In this document: positions 7,000-14,451 of the stretch, piece by piece
Layout: every line of letters begins with the position of its first letter
How positions within the stretch are numbered: position 1 is the stretch's first letter
From: JBCCZC01 sp039188505
GTDB lineage: Bacteria > Pseudomonadota > Gammaproteobacteria > Xanthomonadales > SZUA-38
Assembly: GCA_039188505.1 (NCBI GenBank)
Contig: JBCCZC010000076.1
Coordinates: 1 to 16,808 of the forward strand
Direction: 5' to 3'
DNA length: 16,808 nucleotides
Position numbers and translations under genes: made by a program
Notes under the pieces: generated by a model
What the model saw: the letters and a program-made list of their open reading frames with translations, nothing else
Databases searched by the model: none
What the model was told of the DNA's origin: nothing

Positions 7000-7371
7000 C
7001 TACCAGTCGCGGTATTCCACGTAGAAATCGCCGACGCGGAAGTAGGCGCTGCGGCGCTCACACCAGCGCCAGCCGGCGCGGTAGCGCGGATCGATCCAGG
7101 CCATCGCGTTGCGGTAGTGCGGATGCGGCCGGTAGAAATGCCGGTGGGACGGGCGGTGGCGATAGCCGTAGTCGTAGCCGTAGAAGGGCTTGTGCGACGG
7201 CTGGCGATAGGCGTTGCGATGGGCGCTGCGGTAAGGGTCGTAGGCCTGGCCATGTCGGTAGTTATCGTGGCGATGGTGACCGTCGTGGTGGCCTCCGGGT
7301 CCGTGGGCCGCGGCAGCACCCGCCAGCGCCAGGCCGAGGAAAAGAACGAGCAGCAGGATGGGGCGTTGCAT
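7000..7371 (-). CDS. Small exported His/Tyr-rich protein of unknown function
   Basis: 123 aa. Residues 1-22 are a clear signal peptide (MQRPILLLVLFLGLALAGAAAA). The mature chain is extraordinarily rich in histidine (14) and tyrosine (14) with many arginines: GGHHDGHHRHDNYRHG (26-41), FYGYDYGYRHR (63-73), HRHFYRPHPHYRN (76-88). The C-terminal third is more ordinary: AWIDPRYRAGWRWCERRSAYFRVGDFYVEYRDW ends with a single Cys and aromatic residues. A Shine-Dalgarno GGGAG stands 8 nt before the ATG. It lies 60 bp after rlmKL on the same strand, has its own terminator and could be read through from rlmKL. Metal binding (Ni, Zn, Cu) in the periplasm is a composition-based guess; no named family is recognised. 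Confidence 0.82.
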   Translation of the reverse strand: MQRPILLLVLFLGLALAGAAAAHGPGGHHDGHHRHDNYRHGQAYDPYRSAHRNAYRQPSHKPFYGYDYGYRHRPSHRHFYRPHPHYRNAMAWIDPRYRAGWRWCERRSAYFRVGDFYVEYRDW

Positions 7372-7431
7372 GGGGTTTACTCCCGTTGGACACGATTCCA
7401 GTGTCCCGGTCCGCCCTGAACCACCCCTGAA

Positions 7432-9597
7432 TCAGCGACGGGTGCGACCCTTACGGTAGGGGTTTCGGCGTTTTTCGCCCTTGCCAAGGGCCAGGGTCTT
7501 GCGCGGCTCGAAGTCGCCGGCCCGGATCTCCCAGCAGCGATGGGGTCGCTTCCTCGAGAAGTCCGGTGGCGTCGTGGCGGCGGTGATGTCCTCCACGTCC
7601 ATCCGCTCGGTGATGCTCTCGTCCAGTGCAAATCGTCGCGCATTATTCGAGAAGATCAGGACACCGCCAGGTTCGAGCAGGCCCACGGCCTTTTCCAGTA
7701 ACCACACGTGATCGTCCTGGACGTCGAAGGTCCGGCGCATGGCCTTTGAGTTCGAGAACGTCGGCGGGTCGAGGAAGATGACGTCGAAGCGCTGTTCGGC
7801 GGTCTCGAGCCACTGCAGGCAGTCCGCTCGCAGGAGCCGATGGTTGGCGTCATGGAAGCCGTTGCGCCGCAGGTTCTCCTCCGCCCAGTCCAGGTAGGTC
7901 TTCGACAGGTCGACGCTGAGCGTGCGACTCGCACCGCCCGCTGCCGCGTGAACCGAGACGCTGCCGGTATAGCAGAAGAGGTTGAGGAAGGATTTTCCGG
8001 CGGCCATGCCGCGGACCCGGCGCCGGGTTTCCCGATGGTCCAGGAACAGTCCCGTGTCGAGGTAATCGCTGAGGTTGACGCGCAGGCGTAGGCCGTCCTC
8101 CTCGACCCAGCTCACGGCCCCCTCGTCCGACAGCCGCTCGTACTGTCGGCTGCCGCGTTGTCGCGCGCGAGCCTTCACGAACACCGCGCCGGGCCCGACG
8201 TCGAACGCGTGCCGAGCGCCCGCGATCGCTTCCTCCAGGCGCCGCCGCGTCGTCGCCTCGGGAATCGACGCCGGCGCCTGGTATTCCTGCACGTGGAGGC
8301 GATCCCCGTAGACGTCGACGGCAACCGCATACTCGGGAATGTCGGCGTCGTAGGCGCGATAGCAGGAGATGCTGCCGTCGGCGAAGTAGCGACCCAGTCG
8401 CTTGCGGTTCTTGGCGATGCGGTTCGACACCATCCGGGCGCCGTCGGTGATGTCCGCACGCGCTGGTGGATCGAAAACGAACCAGCGGCACGGTAGGGGA
8501 CCGTTGAAAACGCGATAGCGATCGGCCAGGGGCCAGTCGATCTGCCGGGCCAGCTCGTCATGGGCGGTGAGCACGGCCATGCGTGACCCGGGGCAACCGT
8601 CCGCGCAGCCTTCCCCCAGCAGTCGGTAGAGCTCGAAGAGACCTCGTTCGCCCGGATCGAGGCGCTCACCATAGGGCGGATTGGCCACGATCAGGCCACC
8701 GTCGTCCGGCCATGCGGTCGGGGTCAGGAAATCACGGATGGCGCGGCGTTCCACCGCTACGAGGTGGCCGACTCCCGCTCGGCTCGCATTGTCGCGTGCG
8801 GCGCGGACCGCGCCTTCGTCGGCGTCGTAGCCCGTGATCGGTAGCATCATCGCCGCCAGCCCGGCCTTGCGACGTTCGCGGGCCTCGCCCAGCAGCGCCC
8901 GCCAGGCGGCCTCGTCGAAGTCGGGCAGCGCCAGGAAACCGAAGTTCGGATTCAGCAGCCCGGGTGCGACGTCGGCGGCCATCCACGCCGCTTCGATCAG
9001 CAGCGTGCCCGACCCGCACACCGGGTCCAGCAACGCCGCGGCGTCGGGCCAGTTGGCCCGCCAGAGCAGCGCCGCCGCGAGGTTCTCGCGCAGCGGGGCG
9101 ACCACCGACCGCTGCCGGTAGCCGCGCTGATGCAGCGGACGCGTGGCGAGGTCCAGGCCGACCGTCGCCGTCTCCGCATCGGCGAAGGCGTAGATCCGGA
9201 GTTCGGGTCGCTCCGTATCGATGACGACCGCCCGGTCTCGCTGATCGACAATCGCATCCTTGACCCGGAGCGCGGCGAAGTGGGTGTTGCGGATCTCCTT
9301 GTGGCGACTCGCAGCTCCGACCGCGAAGCGACACCCCGGCTTCAGCCACTGCGCCCAGTCGATCGACGAAGCGACCTCGTAGAGACCGTCGGCATCTGCC
9401 ACCGGCGCAGTCGCGAGAGGCATGAGCACCCGAGATGCGGTCCGGCTCCACAGGCAGGCGCGCCAAGCATCCTCGATGGCGCCGGTAAAGGTGATCCCAC
9501 CGCGGGTCTCGTGGAGACCCGTGAGGCCGAGGCTTCGGAGCTCCTCCTGGAGTGGGTACTCGAGGCCGCGGGGGCAGGTGGCGATGAAATCGGTCAT
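7432..9597 (-). CDS. rlmL: Bifunctional 23S rRNA methyltransferase RlmKL (m2G2445 / m7G2069)
   Basis: 721 aa from the ATG at 9597, close to the 702 aa of E. coli RlmL. An open frame reaches 9711, but the start at 9597 begins with the family-like TDFIATCPRGLEYPL and a TATACT -10-like box lies inside the longer frame. The chain has an N-terminal THUMP region (about 45-155), the RlmL methyltransferase with the SAM motif LDPVCGSGTLLIEAA (190-204) and catalytic NPPYGE (306-311), then the RlmK half with FLNLFCYTGSVSVHAA (537-552) and DVIFLDPPTFSNSK (605-618). It methylates G2445 and G2069 in 23S rRNA during 50S assembly in the cytoplasm. The His/Tyr-rich gene follows 60 bp downstream. It is divergent from oxyR. 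The C-terminus (KGEKRRNPYRKGRTRR) is basic, fitting RNA contact. Confidence 0.96.
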   Translation of the reverse strand: MTDFIATCPRGLEYPLQEELRSLGLTGLHETRGGITFTGAIEDAWRACLWSRTASRVLMPLATAPVADADGLYEVASSIDWAQWLKPGCRFAVGAASRHKEIRNTHFAALRVKDAIVDQRDRAVVIDTERPELRIYAFADAETATVGLDLATRPLHQRGYRQRSVVAPLRENLAAALLWRANWPDAAALLDPVCGSGTLLIEAAWMAADVAPGLLNPNFGFLALPDFDEAAWRALLGEARERRKAGLAAMMLPITGYDADEGAVRAARDNASRAGVGHLVAVERRAIRDFLTPTAWPDDGGLIVANPPYGERLDPGERGLFELYRLLGEGCADGCPGSRMAVLTAHDELARQIDWPLADRYRVFNGPLPCRWFVFDPPARADITDGARMVSNRIAKNRKRLGRYFADGSISCYRAYDADIPEYAVAVDVYGDRLHVQEYQAPASIPEATTRRRLEEAIAGARHAFDVGPGAVFVKARARQRGSRQYERLSDEGAVSWVEEDGLRLRVNLSDYLDTGLFLDHRETRRRVRGMAAGKSFLNLFCYTGSVSVHAAAGGASRTLSVDLSKTYLDWAEENLRRNGFHDANHRLLRADCLQWLETAEQRFDVIFLDPPTFSNSKAMRRTFDVQDDHVWLLEKAVGLLEPGGVLIFSNNARRFALDESITERMDVEDITAATTPPDFSRKRPHRCWEIRAGDFEPRKTLALGKGEKRRNPYRKGRTRR

Positions 9598-9659
9598 CGG
9601 CACGATCCCGCGGCGACGTCCGGGCGTCGTACCGATGCGCTGGGGGTGACCATCGGCGG

Positions 9660-9665
9660 AGTATA
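9660..9665 (-). promoter_or_regulatory. Possible -10 box for rlmL
   Basis: On the minus strand TATACT occurs at 9665-9660, 62 bp before the rlmL ATG. No good -35 is seen 16-18 bp further upstream. The box is near-consensus but short, so this is a weak call. It agrees with the downstream start at 9597. Confidence 0.35.
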
Positions 9666-9737
9666 GCGGGCAGCCTGCATCGTCGTCGCGGCCTTGACGA
9701 ACGCAGCACAAGCGTCGCGTTCTAATTCCTGTAGAAT

Positions 9738-9757
9738 ATTGGAATCAAATTTTCAAT
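9738..9757. promoter_or_regulatory. AT-rich imperfect palindrome upstream of oxyR
   Basis: ATTGGAA TCAAAT TTTCAAT (one G/T mismatch in the arms) lies 26 bp before the oxyR GTG, in the AT-rich part of the rlmL-oxyR divergent region. It sits where an autoregulatory LysR-type site would be expected. It does not clearly match the ATAG-N7-CTAT spacing of E. coli OxyR sites. A TAGAAT (9732-9737) beside it could be a -10 box but has no evident -35. Confidence 0.35.
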
Positions 9758-9782
9758 AGCCCAAGAAAATCGAAATCACCAC

Positions 9783-10691
9783 GTGAACATCCGCGCACTG
9801 CAATACCTCGTGACCCTGGCGGACATCCGGCATTTCGGCCGGGCGGCGGACGCCTGCTTCGTCAGCCAGCCCACCCTGAGCACCCAGCTGAAGAAGCTCG
9901 AAGAGGAACTCCGGGTGCAGCTCGTCGAGCGCATGCCGCGCAAGGTGATGTTGACGGAGGTCGGCGCCGAGATCGTCGAGCGGGCTCGTGTGGTGCTGCG
10001 TGATATCGAGCAGATCCGGGAAGTGGCTCGCCGGACCCACGACCCCGAGGCCGGTGCGATCCGGATCGGCCTGTTCCCGACGCTGGGCCCATACCTGCTG
10101 CCCCACGTGGTGCCGCTCGTGCATTCGCGCTATCCGCGTCTCGAGCTGCTGCTGGTGGAAGACAAGACCGAGGATCTTCTCACCCAGCTCCGCGAGGGCC
10201 GGCTTGATGCCGCCCTGCTGGCGCTGCCGGTGCCTGACGACGGCTTCGTCGTCGAACCGCTATTCCGGGAGCCCTTCGTCGTCGCCATGCCGGAGGCGCA
10301 CGAGCTGGCCGCCAGCGCCCAGCTCACGCTCGATGACCTCAACGGGCATACCCTGCTGCTCCTCGAAGACGGACACTGCCTCCGGGATCAGGCCCTCGAG
10401 ATCTGCCAGACGGCGAGCGCCAACGAGCGGCCGGGTTTCCGGGCAACGAGCCTCGAGACGCTGCGGCAGATGGTGGCGGCCGAGGTCGGCATCACGCTGC
10501 TGCCGACGCTTTCGACCAAGCCTCCCGTCGCGCAGCTGGACGCCGTTGCGATCAGGAATTTCTCCGATCCCATGCCGGCCCGGGACATCGCCATGGTCTG
10601 GCGCCGATCGTCTGCCGTGGGCGCCTTCCTGGAGGAACTCGCGCAGCTGATGCGGGAGCTGCCGGGCGCGCTCTTGGATCCGACATCGTAG
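9783..10691 (+). CDS. oxyR: Hydrogen peroxide-sensing LysR-family regulator OxyR
   Basis: 302 aa, close to the 305 aa of E. coli OxyR. It starts with a GTG at 9783 and MNIRALQYLVTLADIRHFGRAA, the classical OxyR N-terminus. The HTH is at about 18-45 (FGRAADACFVSQPTLSTQLKKLEEEL). The redox-active pair is exactly conserved in number: Cys199 in LEDGHCLRDQ and Cys208 in ALEIC, which form the peroxide-triggered disulfide. The C-terminal GITLLPTL (about 237-244) is also typical. It acts in the cytoplasm as a peroxide-responsive activator of catalase, AhpC and similar genes, none of which is in this window. It is divergent from rlmL with about 185 bp between. There is no strong Shine-Dalgarno before the GTG; the nearest purine run is AAGAAAA. 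Confidence 0.96.
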   Translation: MNIRALQYLVTLADIRHFGRAADACFVSQPTLSTQLKKLEEELRVQLVERMPRKVMLTEVGAEIVERARVVLRDIEQIREVARRTHDPEAGAIRIGLFPTLGPYLLPHVVPLVHSRYPRLELLLVEDKTEDLLTQLREGRLDAALLALPVPDDGFVVEPLFREPFVVAMPEAHELAASAQLTLDDLNGHTLLLLEDGHCLRDQALEICQTASANERPGFRATSLETLRQMVAAEVGITLLPTLSTKPPVAQLDAVAIRNFSDPMPARDIAMVWRRSSAVGAFLEELAQLMRELPGALLDPTS

Positions 10692-10790
10692 CCGTCCGCG
10701 GTTGCGACAAATGCCTAAGGCGCGACGTTCTTTTGCCTGCCACGTGGCGTCTTGAGACAATCAGCGGCCTCTCCGGATGCCGTGGCGCTC

Positions 10791-11417
10791 ATGATCCGAC
10801 TCCTGCCAGCCAGCCTGCTGCTCCTCCTCGCTCTCTCCGCGCAGGCGGCGCCGCCCGTCTTTGCGACGCCGGACCAGGCGGACATGATCCGGGCCTCGCG
10901 CTCGCTCCAGGACGGGTTCGAGAAGGATGCCTTCGACAAGTTCAAGCGGGCCGCCCGGCTCGGCAACAAGGAGGCCCAGAAGAACCTCGGCCTGATGTAC
11001 ATCAAGGGGATGGGCGTGGAGAAGAGCTGGCCGCGGGCCCACGCGTGGCTGCGGATGGCCGCGAGCCGGGGTGACGCCCAGTACCGTGCCGCCAAGGACG
11101 AGGTCTGGGGCGCGTTGCGCGATGACGAGAAGGAGATGGCCGAGGCCTACTATCAGGAACTCCGCGAGGAATACGGCGACGCCGCCGCGCTCGAGCGTCG
11201 CGAACGCTGGGTCCGGCGCCAGAAGCGAGAGGTAACCGGTTCCCGCCTGGGCACCATTGGCGCGCTACGGGTGCAGGTCGCGGACGCGACCGGCTACCAG
11301 TGGGAGCTCGCGGGCAACGAGTTCTTCGAGGTGCTCGATACCTATGTCGCCGAGCTCGAGCCCTTCGTCGGTGAGGTCGAGGTCGGCGAACTCGAGGTCA
11401 TCGAGGACGAGAACTAG
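10791..11417 (+). CDS. Exported Sel1-repeat protein with acidic C-terminus
   Basis: 208 aa from the ATG at 10791, preferred because a signal peptide (MIRLLPASLLLLLALSAQA, then APPVF) begins there; a TTG at 10752 would add 13 residues. One complete Sel1-type repeat is visible at about 46-95: DAFDKFKRAARLGNKEAQKNLGLMYIKGMGVEKSWPRAHAWLRMAASRGD (given as a span: key residues AARLG, LGLMYIKGMGV, AWLRMAA). A charged helical region follows (110-147), then VTGSRLGTIGAL (148-159). The tail is strongly acidic (ELEPFVGEVEVGELEVIEDEN). It is probably a periplasmic adaptor. It stands alone on the plus strand between oxyR and the hairpin cluster. The relation to the other Sel1 protein (1526-2989) is only at domain level. 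Function unknown. Confidence 0.85.
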   Translation: MIRLLPASLLLLLALSAQAAPPVFATPDQADMIRASRSLQDGFEKDAFDKFKRAARLGNKEAQKNLGLMYIKGMGVEKSWPRAHAWLRMAASRGDAQYRAAKDEVWGALRDDEKEMAEAYYQELREEYGDAAALERRERWVRRQKREVTGSRLGTIGALRVQVADATGYQWELAGNEFFEVLDTYVAELEPFVGEVEVGELEVIEDEN

Positions 11418-11426
11418 TCTTCGTCC

Positions 11427-11541
11427 GGAAACGGCCATCCCTGGCCGTTCCAGACCCGGAATTCGAAAAGCGTGGTTTTCGAATTCCTCACGTTTTCAGC
11501 GGCTTGCAGCCGCAGAAAACGGCGGCACGTCCCTGTGCCGC
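11427..11541. repeat. Array of four adjacent hairpins (palindromic extragenic repeat, copy 1)
   Basis: Four inverted repeats stand nearly end to end. (a) 11430-11449: AACGGCC, loop ATCCCT, GGCCGTT. (b) 11458-11487: a perfect 12-bp stem GGAATTCGAAAA, loop GCGTGG. (c) 11491-11521: CGTTTTC A GCGGCT, loop TGC, with an A-A mismatch in mid-stem. (d) 11522-11541: GCGGCAC, loop GTCCCT, GTGCCGC. Two of the loops end in CCCT, the mark of an extragenic palindromic element. It lies just after the Sel1 gene and before the imuB 3' end, both converging on it, so it may act in transcription termination or mRNA 3' protection. Confidence 0.8.
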
Positions 11542-11560
11542 GCCAGCGCCCGACGTTTCC

Positions 11561-11640
11561 GGATGGGCACCATCCAGTCCTCGTCCTGCAGTGGCATCCC
11601 TGGCCGTTCAGGATCCGGCACGTCCCTGGACCGCCTTGCT
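11561..11640. repeat. Second, shorter copy of the palindromic repeat
   Basis: CATCCCTGGCCGTTC (15 bases) at 11595-11609 repeats 11436-11450 exactly, and GGCACGTCCCTG at 11617-11628 repeats 11524-11535. In copy 1 these parts are 88 bp apart with two hairpins between; here they are 22 bp apart, as if the inner hairpins were lost or had never been inserted. A small separate hairpin GGATGG-GCA-CCATCC stands at 11561-11575. No coding sequence is supported in 11418-11662. Confidence 0.7.
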
Positions 11641-11662
11641 CCTCACTGCTCTCCGGTGCGCA

Positions 11663-13063
11663 CTAACTGAACAGGCCGTGCACGAACCAGCCGCGTTCGC
11701 CACGACATTCCCGGAAGACCCAAAGGCGACAGCCTGCGTCGTCGCGGGCGACGTAGTAGTCGCGGGCGATGTCCTGGTCGCGCCACCAGCCCGTCTCGAT
11801 ACGTTCCGGTCCCTGCTCGATCGCGAGCGCTGCGGGTGCGATGGGTCGCGGCTCGTGCAGCAGCCACAGGGGGCGCGTTGCCGCAGGCAGCGGTGATGCT
11901 TCGTTCGGCGCGGGAGTACCCGGAGCGCGGGCGGTCCAGGCCGCCTCCGGGCTGTGATCGGCCACGACACTCAGCGTGTGTACCGAGGTTTCCCCGAGCC
12001 TTGCCCGGAGCCGTTCGAGCAGGCGTCCCCAGGCGTGGTCATCCACTTCGGGGGCCGTGTCGAAGAGGTCGCCGTTACGGGTGCCGAAGGCGATGGGTTG
12101 CGAGGCTTCGAGATGCAGCGCGCGAACCGGTGCGGGCAGGGCGAGCTGGTCGATGCGCTCGCGCAGCAGCTCGATGAGCCGTTCGGAACGGCGGTCCGGC
12201 TCGACGAGACCGATCTTCAGCGTCGTCCGTTCCCCATGGGCATGGTCCAGCTGCAGGTGCATCGCCTGTACCGCGAGGTCCCGGGCCTCGAGGAAGCGGC
12301 ACAGCTCCCGGACCAGGCGGGAGGAACCGAAGAGCAGGGCGTCGGCGCGGTCCGTTTCCTCCATCAGTTCGAGCGACGAGCTGAACTCGACCGGTGGTTC
12401 GAACCAGGGGAGGGGTTCACTGCGTCGACCCGTTAGCGCGTCGAGATAGTCGAGCGTGTCCCGACCGAAGCGGCGACGCACGCCGTCCCGCGGGAGCGCG
12501 CGCAGATCCCGTACGCAGCGAATGCCCACGTTGCCCAGGGCCCGCACGACGTCGGGTGGCAGCTCGCTGCACTCGAGGGGAATCCGGTCGAGACGCAGGA
12601 GATTACCGATCGAGCGGTAGCGGCCGGCCCGCGCGAGCAGCGCCGCAGCCCGCGGCGTCGGCGCGATGGCCATGCGCAGGTCGTAGTCGGGAACATCGAA
12701 GAACCCCGCCAGCGGCTGGTCGGCGAGGAGGCGACGGCTGCGGGCAATTTCGACCAGCACCCGGTCCGGCGTCTCGATGCAGACCCGGCTGCTGAGGCGA
12801 TAGGCCTGCAAGGCCACCTCGTCGAGGCCGCGCGCCTCCGCGACGGGGTCACGGGGCAGGGCACGCAGGTGGGGGGCAAGGGCGTAGGCCGTGCCGAGGC
12901 TCATGCCGGGTTGGACGCCCAGTGCTTCGGCTTCAGGGTCACGGTCGTGGATGAGACGTCGGGAGCCCTGGCTCTCGATGGTCGCGAGGCAGCGGGCGTC
13001 CGGATCACGTCGCCGGAGAGCATCGAGCGACAGGCGCGGCAGGTGGACGCACAGCCAATCCAT
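11663..13063 (-). CDS. imuB: ImuB, catalytically inactive Y-family polymerase-like protein of the SOS mutasome
   Basis: 466 aa from the ATG at 13063, which overlaps the imuA stop as ATGA; the frame is open for 23 more codons upstream, inside imuA, and is not used. ImuB organises the error-prone DnaE2 mutasome in damage-induced mutagenesis. The Y-family fold is present (N-terminal MDWLCVHLPRLSLDAL, a helix-hairpin-helix region around 150-200, and a C-terminal little-finger-like part to about 330), but the acidic metal ligands are missing: residue 8 is in CVHLP, not DxD, and the expected SxDE reads RVLVEIARSRRLL (101-113). GDLFD (331-335) may be a degenerate clamp-binding motif. The ending GWFVHGLFS is characteristic of ImuB. 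No dnaE2 follows; the next gene lies in the opposite direction after the hairpin cluster. Confidence 0.92.
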   Translation of the reverse strand: MDWLCVHLPRLSLDALRRRDPDARCLATIESQGSRRLIHDRDPEAEALGVQPGMSLGTAYALAPHLRALPRDPVAEARGLDEVALQAYRLSSRVCIETPDRVLVEIARSRRLLADQPLAGFFDVPDYDLRMAIAPTPRAAALLARAGRYRSIGNLLRLDRIPLECSELPPDVVRALGNVGIRCVRDLRALPRDGVRRRFGRDTLDYLDALTGRRSEPLPWFEPPVEFSSSLELMEETDRADALLFGSSRLVRELCRFLEARDLAVQAMHLQLDHAHGERTTLKIGLVEPDRRSERLIELLRERIDQLALPAPVRALHLEASQPIAFGTRNGDLFDTAPEVDDHAWGRLLERLRARLGETSVHTLSVVADHSPEAAWTARAPGTPAPNEASPLPAATRPLWLLHEPRPIAPAALAIEQGPERIETGWWRDQDIARDYYVARDDAGCRLWVFRECRGERGWFVHGLFS

Positions 13064-13683
13064 CAGGGCCTGTGGACGCTGCCCCGTGGTGGGAGCGTGA
13101 GCCGGGTCTGCCGGACGATGGCGCCGCGACACTTCAGCAGCTCGAGTTCGCCCCAGGGCCGCACGCCGATGCGCATGGCGGCCGGTGAGGCGCTCCGGGA
13201 CGCCGCTACGGGGCGGAAGACGAAGCCATGGCTACGCCCCTGTTCGGCGGCCAGCTGTAGCCGGCGCAGGGCGCGGTCGTCGGCCCGGCGTGGCCAGCAC
13301 AGAACCGCACCGCAGACGCCGGAACGCAGCGCCTGCTCGGCGGCCCAGAGCCCGTCGCCGCCGGCATCCACGACGAGGATCGAGGCGGCGTCGATGCCCT
13401 GCTGCTCGAGGGCCGGGGCGTAGGGAACGTGGGGTGGCGCGACCAGCAGGATCCGCCGCTTCTGCCGGACGAGTTCCCGCAGCGCGGGCAGCACGAGGGT
13501 CAGCTCACCGGCCCCCTCCTGGGCGACCAGGACCTCGGTGAGGGCACCGGGTGGCCAGCCGCCCTGGGGTAGCTCCCGGTCGAGCGCGTCGCAGCCGGTG
13601 GACAGCGCCTGGCTGTTCCTGCGGGGGGTTCCTGCCCGTCCCCGCCAGATTCCGGGCTGCTGGAGAAGCTGCCGGACGTTCAT
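13063..13683 (-). CDS. imuA: ImuA, RecA/SulA-like SOS mutagenesis protein
   Basis: 206 aa. The first gene partner of imuB, lying between lexA and imuB with ATGA overlaps on both sides (13063-13065 and 13680-13683). It resembles the RecA core: STGCDALDRELPQGGWPPGALTEVL (28-52) is the N-terminal part of the fold. Where RecA has its GxxxxGKT P-loop, this protein has QEGAGEL (55-61), without the Lys or Thr, so ATP binding by that loop is unlikely; this is a known trait of ImuA. Segments RRILLVAPP (76-84) and SILVVDAGGDGLW (101-113) are core beta strands. It is expected to bind ImuB and RecA in the damage-induced mutasome. Expression should follow lexA because no internal promoter is needed or visible. 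Confidence 0.9.
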   Translation of the reverse strand: MNVRQLLQQPGIWRGRAGTPRRNSQALSTGCDALDRELPQGGWPPGALTEVLVAQEGAGELTLVLPALRELVRQKRRILLVAPPHVPYAPALEQQGIDAASILVVDAGGDGLWAAEQALRSGVCGAVLCWPRRADDRALRRLQLAAEQGRSHGFVFRPVAASRSASPAAMRIGVRPWGELELLKCRGAIVRQTRLTLPPRGSVHRP

Positions 13684-14309
13684 AGCTGGCTGCGGATGAC
13701 TCCGACACCCAGGCCTTCGATGCTGAGGCTGGTTTCCCGAAGGTCGACCTCGATCGGGGCGAAGTCGGGATTCTCGGCCAGGAGCTGGACGCGATCGCCC
13801 TCGCGATGGAAGCGCTTGACCGTGACCTCGTCCTCGAGGCGTGCCACCACGATCTGGCCTTCGCGGGCCTCGGGCGTGCGGTGCACGGCCAGCAGGTCCC
13901 CGTCGAGGATGCCGGCGTCGCGCATGCTGCTGCCGTGGACCCGCAGCAGATAGTGGGGGCGCGGCCGGAAGAGGGACGGATCCACCGCACAGTGCTCTTC
14001 GATGTGCTCGGCGGCCAGGATCGGCTGACCGGCCGCGACGCGACCGACCAGCGGGAGCTCGTCGAGGCCCGCGCTCTGCTCCGGCTGGGGGTTCGTCTCG
14101 ATGACCCGGATGCCGCGGGAGACGCCGCTCTCGAGGCGAATGGCGCCCTTCCGATTGAGCGCCTTCAGGTGGTCCTCGGCCGCGTTGGGTGACCGGAAAC
14201 CGAAGCGCACAGCGATCTCGTTACGCGTCGGCGGGTAGCCGTGACGCCGGATGGTGTCGCGGATGAAGTCCAGGATTTCCTGCTGGCGGCGGGTGAGTGA
14301 CTGGCTCAT
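13680..14309 (-). CDS. lexA: SOS repressor LexA
   Basis: 209 aa, close to the 202 aa of E. coli LexA. The winged HTH spans 1-70, with PPTRNEIAVRFGFRSPNAAEDHL (26-48) as in E. coli. The self-cleavage site is Ala93-Gly94 (GRVAAGQP), and the S24 catalytic dyad is Ser128 (HGSSMRDAGI) and Lys165 (DEVTVKRF). RecA filaments trigger the autocleavage. It represses the SOS regulon, here including the downstream imuA and imuB. The start at 14309 has no strong Shine-Dalgarno. Its own promoter is covered by a LexA box, so the operon is autoregulated. It resembles the single canonical LexA of gammaproteobacteria, not the more divergent LexA2 that often accompanies imuAB cassettes. Confidence 0.97.
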   Translation of the reverse strand: MSQSLTRRQQEILDFIRDTIRRHGYPPTRNEIAVRFGFRSPNAAEDHLKALNRKGAIRLESGVSRGIRVIETNPQPEQSAGLDELPLVGRVAAGQPILAAEHIEEHCAVDPSLFRPRPHYLLRVHGSSMRDAGILDGDLLAVHRTPEAREGQIVVARLEDEVTVKRFHREGDRVQLLAENPDFAPIEVDLRETSLSIEGLGVGVIRSQL

Positions 14310-14330
14310 GGGCGTGTCGATTGGAGGTTA

Positions 14331-14346
14331 CTGTGATTATATACAG
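14331..14346. promoter_or_regulatory. LexA (SOS) box in the lexA promoter
   Basis: CTGTGATTATATACAG fits CTGT-N8-ACAG exactly. Read towards lexA, the overlapping TATAAT (within TGTATATAATCACAG) serves as a -10 box inside the operator, so bound LexA would exclude RNA polymerase. The site is about 22 bp before the lexA ATG and about 70 bp from the icmF -10 box, so icmF is probably not an SOS gene. Confidence 0.9.
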
Positions 14347-14410
14347 CAATCGCTCTCGGGGCCAGTCAGCTGCAAAAACCGGACAAGCTGACTTTTTTCT
14401 GACGCCGATC

Positions 14411-14419
14411 TGCTATAAT
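14411..14419 (+). promoter_or_regulatory. Extended -10 promoter of icmF
   Basis: TGCTATAAT is a consensus extended -10 (TGn TATAAT), 32 bp before the icmF ATG. The best -35-like hexamer, CTGACT (14388-14393), is 20 bp away, longer than ideal; an extended -10 does not require a good -35. Confidence 0.6.
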
Positions 14420-14451
14420 GGTGGGCTGTCATTCAAGCAACCGGATCCGCC

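Noticed and set aside
9598..9711. N-terminal extension of RlmL by 38 codons
   Set aside because: The extra residues are unlike the family, and the best -10-like box of rlmL lies inside them; the family N-terminus begins at 9597.
11427..11640. CRISPR array or coding sequence in the hairpin cluster
   Set aside because: The repeats are palindromes of different length without regular spacers, and the open frames there are short and lack a ribosome binding site.
14331..14346. LexA control of icmF
   Set aside because: The box overlaps the lexA -10 box and is about 70 bp from the icmF -10 box; no second LexA box was seen in the intergenic region.
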